A stretch of DNA of 64,000 bases from the NCBI GenBank assembly GCA_965247615.1, contig OZ252022.1:744001-808000 (forward strand). Direction: 5' to 3'. The notes beneath the pieces are model-generated. The model did no database searches and was not told the DNA's origin. It saw only the letters and a list, made by a program, of their open reading frames with translations. Below are positions 24,608 through 32,954 of this stretch, piece after piece. Source of the stretch: G965197715 sp965247615. Lineage in GTDB: Bacteria; Chloroflexota; Dehalococcoidia; Lucifugimonadales; UBA1127. How positions within the stretch are numbered: position 1 is the first letter of the stretch; the number at the start of each line of letters is the position of its first letter. The position numbers and the translations under genes were made by a program.

Positions 24608-26380
24608 ATGCCACGCTGGAGACACCGTCTGATTGTGCACGTCTTTGGAGCCCTGAGCGCCGTGGCGCTGCTCCTCGGCGCAGCCTGCGCTGGCGGCGAT
24701 GGCGAAACGACGTCGCCCGCCCCTGCGGCCCCCGCCGCCCCCACAGCCCCCGACGCCCCCGCTGCGGAGCCGACTGCCATGCCTGAGGCCATGCCCAAGC
24801 CCGCCGGCCCCGAGCCCAAGTACGGCGGCATCATGAGACTGAGCAACCGTGGCGACCCCCCCAGCAAGTGGGAGTCAATGATACAGGGGACCATCACCCT
24901 GCATGGCATCTCCGGCACCATCACCGGCAAGGGCAACCTGGTCAAGCCCTGCCACGACGACGCCTACGCCGTCTGCCCCGGCCTCGCGGAGAGCTGGGAG
25001 GTTAGTGATGATCTCTCGGTGTGGACATTCAAGGTGCGTGACGACGTCCTCTGGCACGACGGCACCCCCTTCACCGTCAACGACGTGGAGTGGTGGATGG
25101 ACGTGGCCGCCAACGGTATCGTCCAGGGGGAGAAGAAGCGGCCGCCGGCGCGGTGGCGCACCCTCTTGGGCGACCTGAAGAGCGTCGAGGTCCTGGACGG
25201 CAACCGCCTGCGCATCACCCTCAACAAGGGCCAGCTCACCTATCTGGAGACCCTGGCGACCAATACCATCAACATCGCCCACCCGCCGCACCTGATGCAG
25301 CCGGAGATCGACAAGGGGACCCTGGACATCGCGCCCCAGGACATCGGCTGGATCGCCACCGGCCCCTTCGCCATGGAGAACTACGAGAAGGGCAGCCAGG
25401 TCCAGGTCCGGCGCAACGACAAGTACTACGAGAAGGATGAGGCCGGTCGGCAGCTCCCCTACCTGGACGGCGTCGACTTCTTCATTCTTCCAGACCCCGC
25501 GGCCATGGACGCCGCCGTGCGCGCCGGCCGCGTCGACGGCGGCACCCGGGGCGGCGGCCACTACCTCACCCCGGAGCGTCTCGACCCCATCAGAGAGAAG
25601 TTCGGCGACGACGTCTGGTTCTTCCAGACCGCGGGGTCGGGCGTGGCGATCAACCCCAACGGCCTGAGCGAGACGCCCTTCGCGGACGCCCGCGTGCGCC
25701 GGGCCATCTACTACTGGATGGACCGGGAGGCGGTGGTCAAGCTGGCATTGGGTGGCCTGGGCGTGGTCTCCACCATGTACCCGCCGGGCTCACCCTTCAT
25801 CAGCCCGGACTACCTCACCTGGCCGGGCTGGAATCCCAGCACCCTGGAGCAGGACCGGGCCGAGGCCAAGCGGCTGCTGACGGAAGCGGGGTACCCGGAT
25901 GGCTTCGAGACCGAGTTCCTCTGCCGCGACCGCTGGCTCTTCGCCTGCGAGCCCTACGCCGCTCAGATGGAGAGCCTTGGCATCAAGATCAAGCTCACCC
26001 TCGTCGACACGGCCACGTTTACCAAGAGCTTCCAGAACCTGGACTACGCCATCATCAGCGGCGGCAACGGCCAGAAGTCCCCGGAGGGCTGGCTGTCGGA
26101 GATGACCCGGCACAGCCAGAACCCCACCAGCCGCGTCAAGCATGAGGACCCCAAGGTGGAGGAGCTCTTCACGCGCCTGCTTGCCGCCCTGAGCCAGGAG
26201 GAGCGCATCAAGATCGGCCGGGAGATAGAGAACTACGTCGTGCGGGAGCAGGCCTACTACGTTCCCAACCACTTCCAGCAGTCCACCATCGCCTACCGGG
26301 GGTACGTCAAGGGCATGCCCGTCCCGCAGTGGGACCCCAAGAACTACACGGACTTCCTGACCGTGTGGCTGGATAAGTAG
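24608..26380 (+). CDS. Family-5 solute-binding lipoprotein, near-identical paralogue
   Basis: A 590-residue SBP almost identical to the preceding protein without its duplication: the first 45 residues differ at very few positions, and the closing segment VPNHFQQSTIAYRGYVKG is the same. The leader and first 50 coding bases are also almost identical. Differences cluster in places such as SKWESMIQGT versus GKWEGMVHTT. The pair arose by a recent gene duplication and probably feeds the same permeases. Lipobox LGAAC; C-x7-C pair CHDDAYAVC. Confidence 0.92.
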   Translation: MPRWRHRLIVHVFGALSAVALLLGAACAGGDGETTSPAPAAPAAPTAPDAPAAEPTAMPEAMPKPAGPEPKYGGIMRLSNRGDPPSKWESMIQGTITLHGISGTITGKGNLVKPCHDDAYAVCPGLAESWEVSDDLSVWTFKVRDDVLWHDGTPFTVNDVEWWMDVAANGIVQGEKKRPPARWRTLLGDLKSVEVLDGNRLRITLNKGQLTYLETLATNTINIAHPPHLMQPEIDKGTLDIAPQDIGWIATGPFAMENYEKGSQVQVRRNDKYYEKDEAGRQLPYLDGVDFFILPDPAAMDAAVRAGRVDGGTRGGGHYLTPERLDPIREKFGDDVWFFQTAGSGVAINPNGLSETPFADARVRRAIYYWMDREAVVKLALGGLGVVSTMYPPGSPFISPDYLTWPGWNPSTLEQDRAEAKRLLTEAGYPDGFETEFLCRDRWLFACEPYAAQMESLGIKIKLTLVDTATFTKSFQNLDYAIISGGNGQKSPEGWLSEMTRHSQNPTSRVKHEDPKVEELFTRLLAALSQEERIKIGREIENYVVREQAYYVPNHFQQSTIAYRGYVKGMPVPQWDPKNYTDFLTVWLDK

Positions 26381-26394
26381 CTCCAAGGATAGCG

Positions 26395-26430
26395 CCGCAT
26401 CCAGGCGCCCCCGGGGGCGCCTGGATGCGG
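26395..26430 (+). terminator. 36-bp perfect palindrome between SBP and permease genes
   Basis: 18-bp arms meet at CCCCGGGG; one arm begins CCGCATCCAGGCG. No T-run follows. It probably stabilises the SBP mRNA end or causes partial termination, lowering permease expression relative to the SBPs. Confidence 0.6.
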
Positions 26431-26477
26431 TATAGGGCCTGGCGCGGCGGACGCGTAACCGAGAGAAGGGGATTCAA

Positions 26478-27437
26478 GTGCGCAGATACGTAGCGCGGCG
26501 GATGATTCTCTTCGTCCCCACCCTCCTCATCGCTTCCCTTACCATCTTCGGCCTCATGCGTGTGCTGCCCGGCGACGTGGCCGCCGTCATCGCCGGCACC
26601 GCCGACTCCGAGGCCGGCGCCCAGGCCGAGGAGCTGGAGATCATCCGGGAGGAGCTGGGCCTCAACGACCCCCTGCCCATTCAGTACGGCAGGTGGATCT
26701 GGAGCATGGTCAACGGCAGCTTCGGCGGTGAGTCCCTGTGGGACGGCGAAGAGCTCAAAGACGTCATCGGCCGCCGCCTGCCCGTGACTCTCCAGCTCGC
26801 CCTCTACACCGTCCTCATCTCCCTGCTCGCCATCCCCCTCGGCATCCTTGCCGCGCTCAATCGGGACCGCTGGCCAGACTACATCATACGCGTGACGACC
26901 ATAGCCGGCCACGCCATGCCCAACTTCTGGATCGCCTTGGTCCTCCTGCTGGTCCTGGTCCTCTACTTCTCCTGGACCCCGCCGCTGATCTACGACAACT
27001 TCTGGGAGAACCCCGGCTTGCACATGCAGAAGATGGTCTGGCCGGCCCTGACCCTGGCCTGGGGCTACAGCTCCTACGTCACCCGCGTGGTCAGGTCCAA
27101 CGTCCTGGAGGTCATGCCCCAGGACTACATCCGCACCGCCCGGAGCAAGGGGCTCTCCAGCGGCATCGTCGTCTCCCGGCACGTCCTCCGCAACGCCCTC
27201 ATCCCCGTCATCACCCTGGCCGGCCTGCAACTCGCTGCCCTCCTCAGCGGCACCGTCATCCTGGAGTCCATCTTCGGTTTGCCGGGCATCGGCCAGGGCA
27301 TCGTCATGGGGGCCCAGACCCGGGACTACCCCGTGGTCCAGAGCCTGGCCATGCTCCTCGTCTTCCTTATGCTCAGCGTCAACCTCGTCGTCGATCTCGT
27401 CTACGGATTGATCGACCCCCGGATCAGCTACTCATAG
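26478..27437 (+). CDS. ABC importer permease, DppB/OppB type
   Basis: A 319-residue permease starting at GTG with AGAAGGGG upstream. It shows MRRYVARRMILFVPTLLIASL, the insert between helices 1 and 2 (GDVAAVIAG...AEELEIIREELGL), the EAA loop IRTARSKGLSSGIVVSRHVLRN and the LIDPRISY end. Strongly similar to the permease at 9893, so the two importers are paralogous. It pairs with the next gene. Confidence 0.92.
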   Translation: MRRYVARRMILFVPTLLIASLTIFGLMRVLPGDVAAVIAGTADSEAGAQAEELEIIREELGLNDPLPIQYGRWIWSMVNGSFGGESLWDGEELKDVIGRRLPVTLQLALYTVLISLLAIPLGILAALNRDRWPDYIIRVTTIAGHAMPNFWIALVLLLVLVLYFSWTPPLIYDNFWENPGLHMQKMVWPALTLAWGYSSYVTRVVRSNVLEVMPQDYIRTARSKGLSSGIVVSRHVLRNALIPVITLAGLQLAALLSGTVILESIFGLPGIGQGIVMGAQTRDYPVVQSLAMLLVFLMLSVNLVVDLVYGLIDPRISYS

Positions 27438-27452
27438 CGGTGGGGAGGGTTT

Positions 27453-28364
27453 GTGGCTACCAATGAACGATCCACAGATGCGATAGCAGCCAGGCCGATA
27501 TTCAAAGCCCCCGCGGTCCGGTCTTGGACCACCAAGCTCGCCCGCTTCGCCCGCTACAAGCCCCTGGGCGCCGCTGGTGGGGCCATCCTGCTGACCATGG
27601 TCCTTGTCGCCGTCTTCGCCCCCTACATCGCCACCACCGGCCCCACGCTCCAGGACGCCGACGTCCGTCTCTTTCCTCCCAGCAGCGACAACTTCTTCGG
27701 CACCGATCACAACGGCCGCGACGTCTTTAGCCGTGTCGTCTACGGCACCCGCATCTCCTTCTACGTCGGCATCATGGCCGTGTTCATTGGCAGCGTCTCC
27801 GGCACCATCCTCGGCGTGAGTTCGGGCTACTCCGGAGGCTGGTTCGACCTGCTGATACAGCGGATTGTGGACGCCCTCCTCGGCTTCCCGTCCATCGTCC
27901 TGGCCATGGTCTTGGTCGTCGCCCTGGGCGCATCCCTCTTCAACGTCACCCTCGCCATCGGACTCGTTCTGATACCGCGCATGACCCGTCTCTCCCGTTC
28001 CAGTGCCCTGTCCGTGAAGGAAGAGGTCTACGTGACCGCGGCCCAGGCCATCGGATGCAGCGGGCTGCGCATCGTCGGTCGTCACATCGTCCCCAACTCC
28101 CTGGCCCCCGTCTTCGTGCTCGCCACCGGCTACCTGGGGACCGCCATCGTATCCGAGGCCAGCTTGAGCTTCCTCGGCCTCGGCATCCCGCCGCCGGCGC
28201 CCTCCTGGGGCGGCATGCTTCAAGCCGCCGCCAGGGGGTTCATGGAAGCCGCGCCGTGGCTGGTCCTCTTCCCGGGCGCAGCCCTCTCCGCCGCGGTATT
28301 CGCCTTTGCCCTCTTCGGAGATTCGCTGCGAGACGTCTTGGACCCGCGGTTGCGAGGACGCTAG
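27453..28364 (+). CDS. ABC importer permease, DppC/OppC type
   Basis: A 303-residue permease, GTG start 15 nt after the DppB-type stop, with GGGGAGGG as ribosome site. Blocks: ARYKPLGAAGGAILL, GTDHNGRDVFSRVVYGTRISF, EEVYVTAAQAIGCSGLRIVGRHIVPNS (EAA loop, 27 residues, shown in part) and LDPRLRGR. As at 10880, no ATPase genes follow; an amidohydrolase does. Confidence 0.92.
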   Translation: MATNERSTDAIAARPIFKAPAVRSWTTKLARFARYKPLGAAGGAILLTMVLVAVFAPYIATTGPTLQDADVRLFPPSSDNFFGTDHNGRDVFSRVVYGTRISFYVGIMAVFIGSVSGTILGVSSGYSGGWFDLLIQRIVDALLGFPSIVLAMVLVVALGASLFNVTLAIGLVLIPRMTRLSRSSALSVKEEVYVTAAQAIGCSGLRIVGRHIVPNSLAPVFVLATGYLGTAIVSEASLSFLGLGIPPPAPSWGGMLQAAARGFMEAAPWLVLFPGAALSAAVFAFALFGDSLRDVLDPRLRGR

Positions 28365-28477
28365 CGCCTTCCCCCTGCCCCGCTATCCTTCACACCCCGG
28401 GCCGTGTATGATAGCGGAGCAGGCGCCCTGTAACATCAGGGTTGACAGCATTCTGTGGACCCACAGGAGGAGTACCC

Positions 28478-29587
28478 ATGGCGACTACCAATCTTGAGAT
28501 CATCCTGGACGGTGACGGACATATCCTGGAGGACAACGAGGCCATCCTGAAGTTCCTGCCCGCCGCCTGGCGCGACGCCGGCGCCATTCGCGCCGCCAGC
28601 ATCTGGCCTCCCCTCGACCACCTCCACTCCGCCAAGCCCATGACCACCCCCGGCGGTATCGCCCGCGGCGGCAAGTGGGTCGGCCCCGACGAGTGGAGCG
28701 TCTTCCTCCAGGACGTTGGTATAGACACCACCGTCCTCTACCCCACCACCGCCCTCGCCTACGGCAAGATCGTCAATCGAGACTACGCCATCGCCGTCTG
28801 CCGCGCGTACAACAACTGGCTCCACGAGTACTACCTGGCCCGCAGCCCCCGCTTCCAGGGAATGGCCCTCATCCCCATGCAGGAGCCCGAGGCCGCCGTG
28901 GAGGAGCTGGAGCGCGCCGTCAAGGACCTCGGTATGGTTGGCGCCATGCTCCCCTCCACCGGCCTCTCCAACCACCTCGGCGCCAAGGAGTACTGGCCCG
29001 TCTACGCCGCCGCCGAGCGCCTCGACGTCTCCCTTGCCGTCCACGGCGGCTGCCATGAGGGCATGGGCATGGACCACATGAACGTCTACGCGCCCGTCCA
29101 CGCCCTCGGCCACCCCTTCGGCCAGATGATCTCCCTTGGCGGCATCCTCTTCAATGGCGTCTTCGAGCGCTTCCCCGGCAGCCGCATCGCTTTCCTCGAG
29201 GGCGGCATCGCCTGGTTCCTCCTCTGCCTCGAACGCTTCGACCGCTCCCACTCCACCCACACCGAGTACAAACTGCGCGAAGACGAGCTCCTCGGCCCCA
29301 AGGCCGACGAGCGGGTCACCGACTACATCCAGCGGCAGATCGACGCCGGCCGGCTCTTCATCGGCTGCGAGGGCAGCGAGCCTGCCATCGGCTACGCCGT
29401 CAAGTGCGTCGGCAGCGATCCCTTCTTCTTCTCCTCCGACTACCCCCACGAGGTCACCAACGACCTCTGCAAGGCCGAGATCGGGGAAATCCTGGAGAAC
29501 GACGAGCTGACGGACGCGGACAAGGAGGCCATCCTCCACCGCAACGCCGCCCGCTTCTACAAGCTCAAGGCCACCGCAGGCTCGTAG
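28478..29587 (+). CDS. Amidohydrolase-2 family metal-dependent hydrolase
   Basis: A 369-residue amidohydrolase. Start ATG 28478 with AGGAGG 7 nt upstream; an in-frame start 36 nt earlier lacks a ribosome site. The N-terminal metal motif is DGDGHILED (in place of DxDxH), then VLYPTTALAYG, RAYNNWLHEYY, SLAVHGGCHEG, AFLEGGIAWF and FFSSDYPHE. It follows the permease by 113 nt and shares its strand, so it may hydrolyse or decarboxylate the imported compound. Confidence 0.87.
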   Translation: MATTNLEIILDGDGHILEDNEAILKFLPAAWRDAGAIRAASIWPPLDHLHSAKPMTTPGGIARGGKWVGPDEWSVFLQDVGIDTTVLYPTTALAYGKIVNRDYAIAVCRAYNNWLHEYYLARSPRFQGMALIPMQEPEAAVEELERAVKDLGMVGAMLPSTGLSNHLGAKEYWPVYAAAERLDVSLAVHGGCHEGMGMDHMNVYAPVHALGHPFGQMISLGGILFNGVFERFPGSRIAFLEGGIAWFLLCLERFDRSHSTHTEYKLREDELLGPKADERVTDYIQRQIDAGRLFIGCEGSEPAIGYAVKCVGSDPFFFSSDYPHEVTNDLCKAEIGEILENDELTDADKEAILHRNAARFYKLKATAGS

Positions 29588-29620
29588 CGCGCCTCCCGCG
29601 CACACACCGCCGAAACTCAA

Positions 29621-29647
29621 GGGCGGGGCGACACTGTCGCCCCGCCC
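29621..29647 (+). terminator. Intrinsic-type terminator after the amidohydrolase
   Basis: A perfect 13-bp stem (GGGCGGGGCGACA / TGTCGCCCCGCCC) with a one-base loop, 33 nt after the stop, followed by a short T-rich stretch (TATCTGTCTCT). Confidence 0.7.
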
Positions 29648-29700
29648 TATCTGTCTCTCGATCCTGCTGTACTACCGTCTCTGCTACCCACCTCTCCCCC

Positions 29701-29778
29701 GCTCATGGTGAGGCCCTCCAACCAAGCCGTCGCGCCAGCGACCCCGCACACGCCCACGAGGCTGTCGCGCCAGCGACC
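29701..29778 (+). repeat. Composite dispersed repeat
   Basis: Begins with GCTCATGGTGAGGCCCTCCA (29701-29720), then two copies of GCYGTCGCGCCAGCGACC (29726-29743 and 29761-29778). The same combination occurs at 42273-42356. Confidence 0.65.
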
Positions 29779-30515
29779 TACATGGCGTTGGTCCCGCCGT
29801 CCACGTGTATCGTGTGCCCCACCACGTGCGTCGAGTCGTCGCTCACCAGGAACAGCACCACCCGCGCCTGGTCCTCCGGCATGGTGATGGTGCCCAGGAG
29901 GTTCCTGACCGGCCGGTCCTCCGGCGCGATCGCCCCGCCCACCTGGGACCCGGTGGACCCCGGCGAGATCGCGTTCACCCGGATCCCGTGGGGAGCAAGC
30001 TGCACCGCCATGTCCTTGGTCAGCGTGACGATGGCTCCCTTGGCCGCGTCGTAGGCGATCCGCTGGGTCCCCCCGTGGTACGCAGAGCCGGAAGAGAAGT
30101 TGACGATGGCGCCGCCGCTGCCCTGCGTCACCATCTGCTTCGCCACGTACTTCCCGCAGAGGAACGTGCCCTTCAGCGTCACGGCGATGACCTGGTCCCA
30201 CGTCTCCTCCGGCAGGTCCAGCAGCGGCTGCCGGTCGGAGATCGCCGCGCAGTTCACCAGAATGTCGACCTGGCCCAACTCGCTCACCGTCCGCTGCACC
30301 ATCGCCTCCACGTCCTTCGAGTTGCTCACGTCACCGATGATGGAGATGGCCTCGCCGCCGCCTTCCTTGATCCCGCTCACGGCCTCGGACGCCCTGCCGG
30401 GGTCCATGTCGAAGATGGCAATCTTCGCCCCCTCCGACGCCAGCAACCGAGACGTGGCCAGGCCGATGTTGCGCCCGCCTCCCGTGATGATCGCGACCTT
30501 GCCCTCAAGCTTCAT
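29778..30515 (-). CDS. SDR-family oxidoreductase
   Basis: A 245-residue classical SDR starting MKLEGKVAIITGGGRNIG at 30515, with GGAAGGGGG upstream. Blocks: GDVSNSKDVEAMV, DILVNCAAIS, IVNFSSGSAYHGG, YDAAKGA (active site) and the C-terminal HVVGHTIHVDGGTNAM. Asp in FDMDP after strand 2 suggests NAD preference. It is monocistronic and divergent from the exporter at 30791. Substrate unknown. Confidence 0.87.
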   Translation of the reverse strand: MKLEGKVAIITGGGRNIGLATSRLLASEGAKIAIFDMDPGRASEAVSGIKEGGGEAISIIGDVSNSKDVEAMVQRTVSELGQVDILVNCAAISDRQPLLDLPEETWDQVIAVTLKGTFLCGKYVAKQMVTQGSGGAIVNFSSGSAYHGGTQRIAYDAAKGAIVTLTKDMAVQLAPHGIRVNAISPGSTGSQVGGAIAPEDRPVRNLLGTITMPEDQARVVLFLVSDDSTHVVGHTIHVDGGTNAM

Positions 30516-30682
30516 CTCGAACCCCCTTCCGAATCTACAGAGTACGCCCAACCCGGCAACAGCCCCCCGGCCTGGACGGTGGCATCGTACGGCCCCGCGG
30601 CAAGCTCTGTCCAGCCGCGGGCGGCCCACGCCCCGCGTAGCTTGGTCCACGCATTGGTGGACATAATCACGGCCCAGGTGTC

Positions 30683-30708
30683 CACTGACAGAATCGTTGC
30701 ACAGCGAC
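30683..30708 (+). promoter_or_regulatory. 26-bp upstream motif, copy 1 (candidate activator box)
   Basis: Contains CACTGACAGAATC, then GT, then TGCACAGCGAC. It ends exactly 19 nt before the TTGACA of the exporter promoter. A second copy has the same spacing at 32840-32865. Confidence 0.55.
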
Positions 30709-30727
30709 AAACCTTAGCAGGAGCTTG

Positions 30728-30756
30728 TTGACATCACGGGAACTCTCGTTTAGTAT
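30728..30756 (+). promoter_or_regulatory. Sigma70 promoter of the ABC exporter gene
   Basis: TTGACA (30728-30733), 17-nt spacer, TAGTAT (30751-30756), 34 nt before the ATG at 30791. One of the best promoter matches in the window. Confidence 0.65.
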
Positions 30757-30790
30757 CCCAAGCTCGCCGACGCGCCCACGGAGGAGAGCC

Positions 30791-32692
30791 ATGGCAACAA
30801 TGCGCAGGCAGGAATCGGGCAACCCTCTGAGACGCGTCTTCGGCAACCAGCGGCTCCGGCGGGCCATGGCATCGGTGGCCAGGCCGTACCGCGGCCGCAT
30901 CGCCTTCCTTGGCCTGCTGGTCACGCTGGGCGCCTTGCTGCCGCTGCTGCCGCCGCTCCTCTATCGGTCGGTCATCGATCGACTCATCGGCGACTCGTCC
31001 TTCTCTGACGTCTTGATTCTCGCCGTGGGCGCCGGCGCCGTCACGGTCCTCGGCGTGACCTTCACCCACCTGTACACCGTGCAGTCATCCCACCTGGGGC
31101 GACGCATCATCTCCGATCTCCAGAACCGGATGTACGGGCGGCTGGCGGCCAAGCCCATCGAGTTCTTCACTACGGTCAAGGCGGGGGCCATCGGCACACG
31201 AATCACCGCGGACGCGTATGCCGCCGAGCCCCTGTTCACCAAAGTGATCGTCGGCCTGGTTGCCAACGTGATGGCCCTGTCCGGTGCGGTCCTGATACTG
31301 GCCCTGGTCGACATCCGCCTCGTCTTCGTGTTGGCCCTCATCCCGCTGCTGTTTGTGCCCCTCAGCGCCACGGAGGCCCGGATACGCATGCTCATCCGCA
31401 GGCAGAACGGGCTGAACACGGAGCTGGTCACCTCCTCGGAAGCCCTGATGAACGTGCCCGGCATGACCCTGGCGCGGCAGGCGGGGCGGCTCGATGCCGA
31501 GGTTGGCCGCTTTGCCGGCAGTGTTGAGGACCTGCGGGACGTGGCGTCGCGGCTCACAGCTTCCTTCATCCGGGCTGATACCATCTTCAGCTTTACCTTC
31601 GGAGTCGTGACCAGCGTCGTGTTCGCCATCGGCGCCTGGCTGGTCACGGATGGACGAGCGAGCATCGGGACCCTCGTCCTGTTCCTGCTCTACATTCGCC
31701 AGGTGCAGATTCCCCTCAACGCGCTGACCGGTCTGCGGTACGACGCACTCCGGGCCGCCCAGGCATTCGACCGCGTGTTCGAGGTGCTGGATTCCGGGCC
31801 TGGGGCCGAAGATGGCGCTTCTCCTGACTCCGCCGTCACGCAGCCGGCGCCGGGTCGACAGGCTGCCCCTGGACGCGGGCTGGCCTTCGATGACGTCCGC
31901 TACCGGTATCAGAGCATCGGGGACCTGGCCATAACCAGCCTCATGAATCCGGCCCCCGCTCAGGGCGGGACCTACGAGGACGCTGTGTTGGAGAGCTCTG
32001 ACATGCCCGTCGTGCTGGATGGCATATCCTTCCGGGTCGAGCCGGGCGAGTGGGTTGCGGTCGTCGGATCGTCAGGAGCGGGGAAGAGCACGCTGTCCTT
32101 CCTGGGCGCCGGGCTCTATCGGCCCTTGGGCGGAATGGTCTACGTGGGTGGAAGCAGCACCCGGGACCTGACCGGAAACGACCTGGCCCGGCGCGTCGCT
32201 CTCATAACCCAGGACACCCACGTCCTGCACGACACTGTTCGCAACAACCTGCGCTACGTCAACCAGGATGCCAGCGACGCCCAGGTCGAAGCAGCCTGCG
32301 AGGCAGCTCGTCTGGCGTCCTTCATCAAGTCCCTTCCCGACGGGTACGACACCCTTGTCGGGGAACGAGGCTACCGGTTCTCTGGAGGGCAGCGCCAGCG
32401 GTTGGCGTTGGCCCGGGCCCTTCTGAAGCCATCTGAGATCGTCATCATGGATGAGCCCACCTCTCAGGTCGATCCCGAGACGGAGGCGCTGATAACGGAG
32501 GCCACCAGGAAGCTGTTTGGAGATCGGGCCGTGCTCACCATCACGCACAACCTGCAGACCACCGTGAACGCAGACCGAATCCTCGTGCTTGAAGACGGGC
32601 ACATCGTCGAGAGCGGCCCGCACGATTCCCTTATCGACAACCCCAACAGTCGCTACGCTGCCATGTTCAAGGCTCAATCCGTTGGCAGCTAG
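30791..32692 (+). CDS. ABC exporter, fused membrane and ATPase domains
   Basis: A 633-residue half-transporter; ATG 30791 has GAGGAG upstream. The transmembrane domain spans about residues 35-330, the nucleotide-binding domain 365-633: Walker A GSSGAGKS (426-433), Q-loop Q474, signature FSGGQRQR (530-537), Walker B VIMDEP (E555), H586. Unusually, about 35 residues (374-408) are inserted between the A-loop tyrosines (YRYQ) and VVLDGISF. It is likely a homodimer, or paired with the exporter at 39144. Substrate unknown (lipid, peptide or drug). Confidence 0.9.
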   Translation: MATMRRQESGNPLRRVFGNQRLRRAMASVARPYRGRIAFLGLLVTLGALLPLLPPLLYRSVIDRLIGDSSFSDVLILAVGAGAVTVLGVTFTHLYTVQSSHLGRRIISDLQNRMYGRLAAKPIEFFTTVKAGAIGTRITADAYAAEPLFTKVIVGLVANVMALSGAVLILALVDIRLVFVLALIPLLFVPLSATEARIRMLIRRQNGLNTELVTSSEALMNVPGMTLARQAGRLDAEVGRFAGSVEDLRDVASRLTASFIRADTIFSFTFGVVTSVVFAIGAWLVTDGRASIGTLVLFLLYIRQVQIPLNALTGLRYDALRAAQAFDRVFEVLDSGPGAEDGASPDSAVTQPAPGRQAAPGRGLAFDDVRYRYQSIGDLAITSLMNPAPAQGGTYEDAVLESSDMPVVLDGISFRVEPGEWVAVVGSSGAGKSTLSFLGAGLYRPLGGMVYVGGSSTRDLTGNDLARRVALITQDTHVLHDTVRNNLRYVNQDASDAQVEAACEAARLASFIKSLPDGYDTLVGERGYRFSGGQRQRLALARALLKPSEIVIMDEPTSQVDPETEALITEATRKLFGDRAVLTITHNLQTTVNADRILVLEDGHIVESGPHDSLIDNPNSRYAAMFKAQSVGS

Positions 32693-32719
32693 GGCCTAGT
32701 CACACGAAGCAGCCTGATC

Positions 32720-32818
32720 ATGTTGAAGTGCAGGCATGAAATCACAGAAGCTCAGTACCAACGCATTGCTCCGGTCTTCCCCATTCAGCGCGGCAACGCC
32801 AGCCCTTTCATAGACTGA
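32720..32818 (+). pseudogene. IS5-family transposase N-terminal remnant
   Basis: A 32-codon frame, 27 nt after the exporter stop. RHEITEAQYQRIAPVFPIQRG matches the start of IS5/IS427-type transposases (RYELTDEQWERIAPLLP-like). It stops immediately, and none of the catalytic domain is present. Confidence 0.6.
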
Positions 32819-32839
32819 TATTTCCCCTGAACAGCCGGT

Positions 32840-32865
32840 CACTGACAGAATCACTGCACAGGGAC
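32840..32865 (+). promoter_or_regulatory. 26-bp upstream motif, copy 2 (candidate activator box)
   Basis: Contains CACTGACAGAATC, then AC, then TGCACAGGGAC; 23 of 26 bases match copy 1 (30683-30708). It ends 19 nt before TTGACA, the same spacing as copy 1. Confidence 0.55.
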
Positions 32866-32884
32866 GGCCAGCCCCTACATCGCC

Positions 32885-32913
32885 TTGACACCTGGGCGCG
32901 AAAATGCTACACA
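32885..32913 (+). promoter_or_regulatory. Sigma70 promoter of the amidohydrolase gene
   Basis: TTGACA (32885-32890), 17-nt spacer, TACACA (32908-32913), 41 nt before the ATG at 32955. Confidence 0.55.
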
Positions 32914-32954
32914 GACCCCAAGGTTTTCAACTTGTTAAGCAGGGGTGAGGAAAC

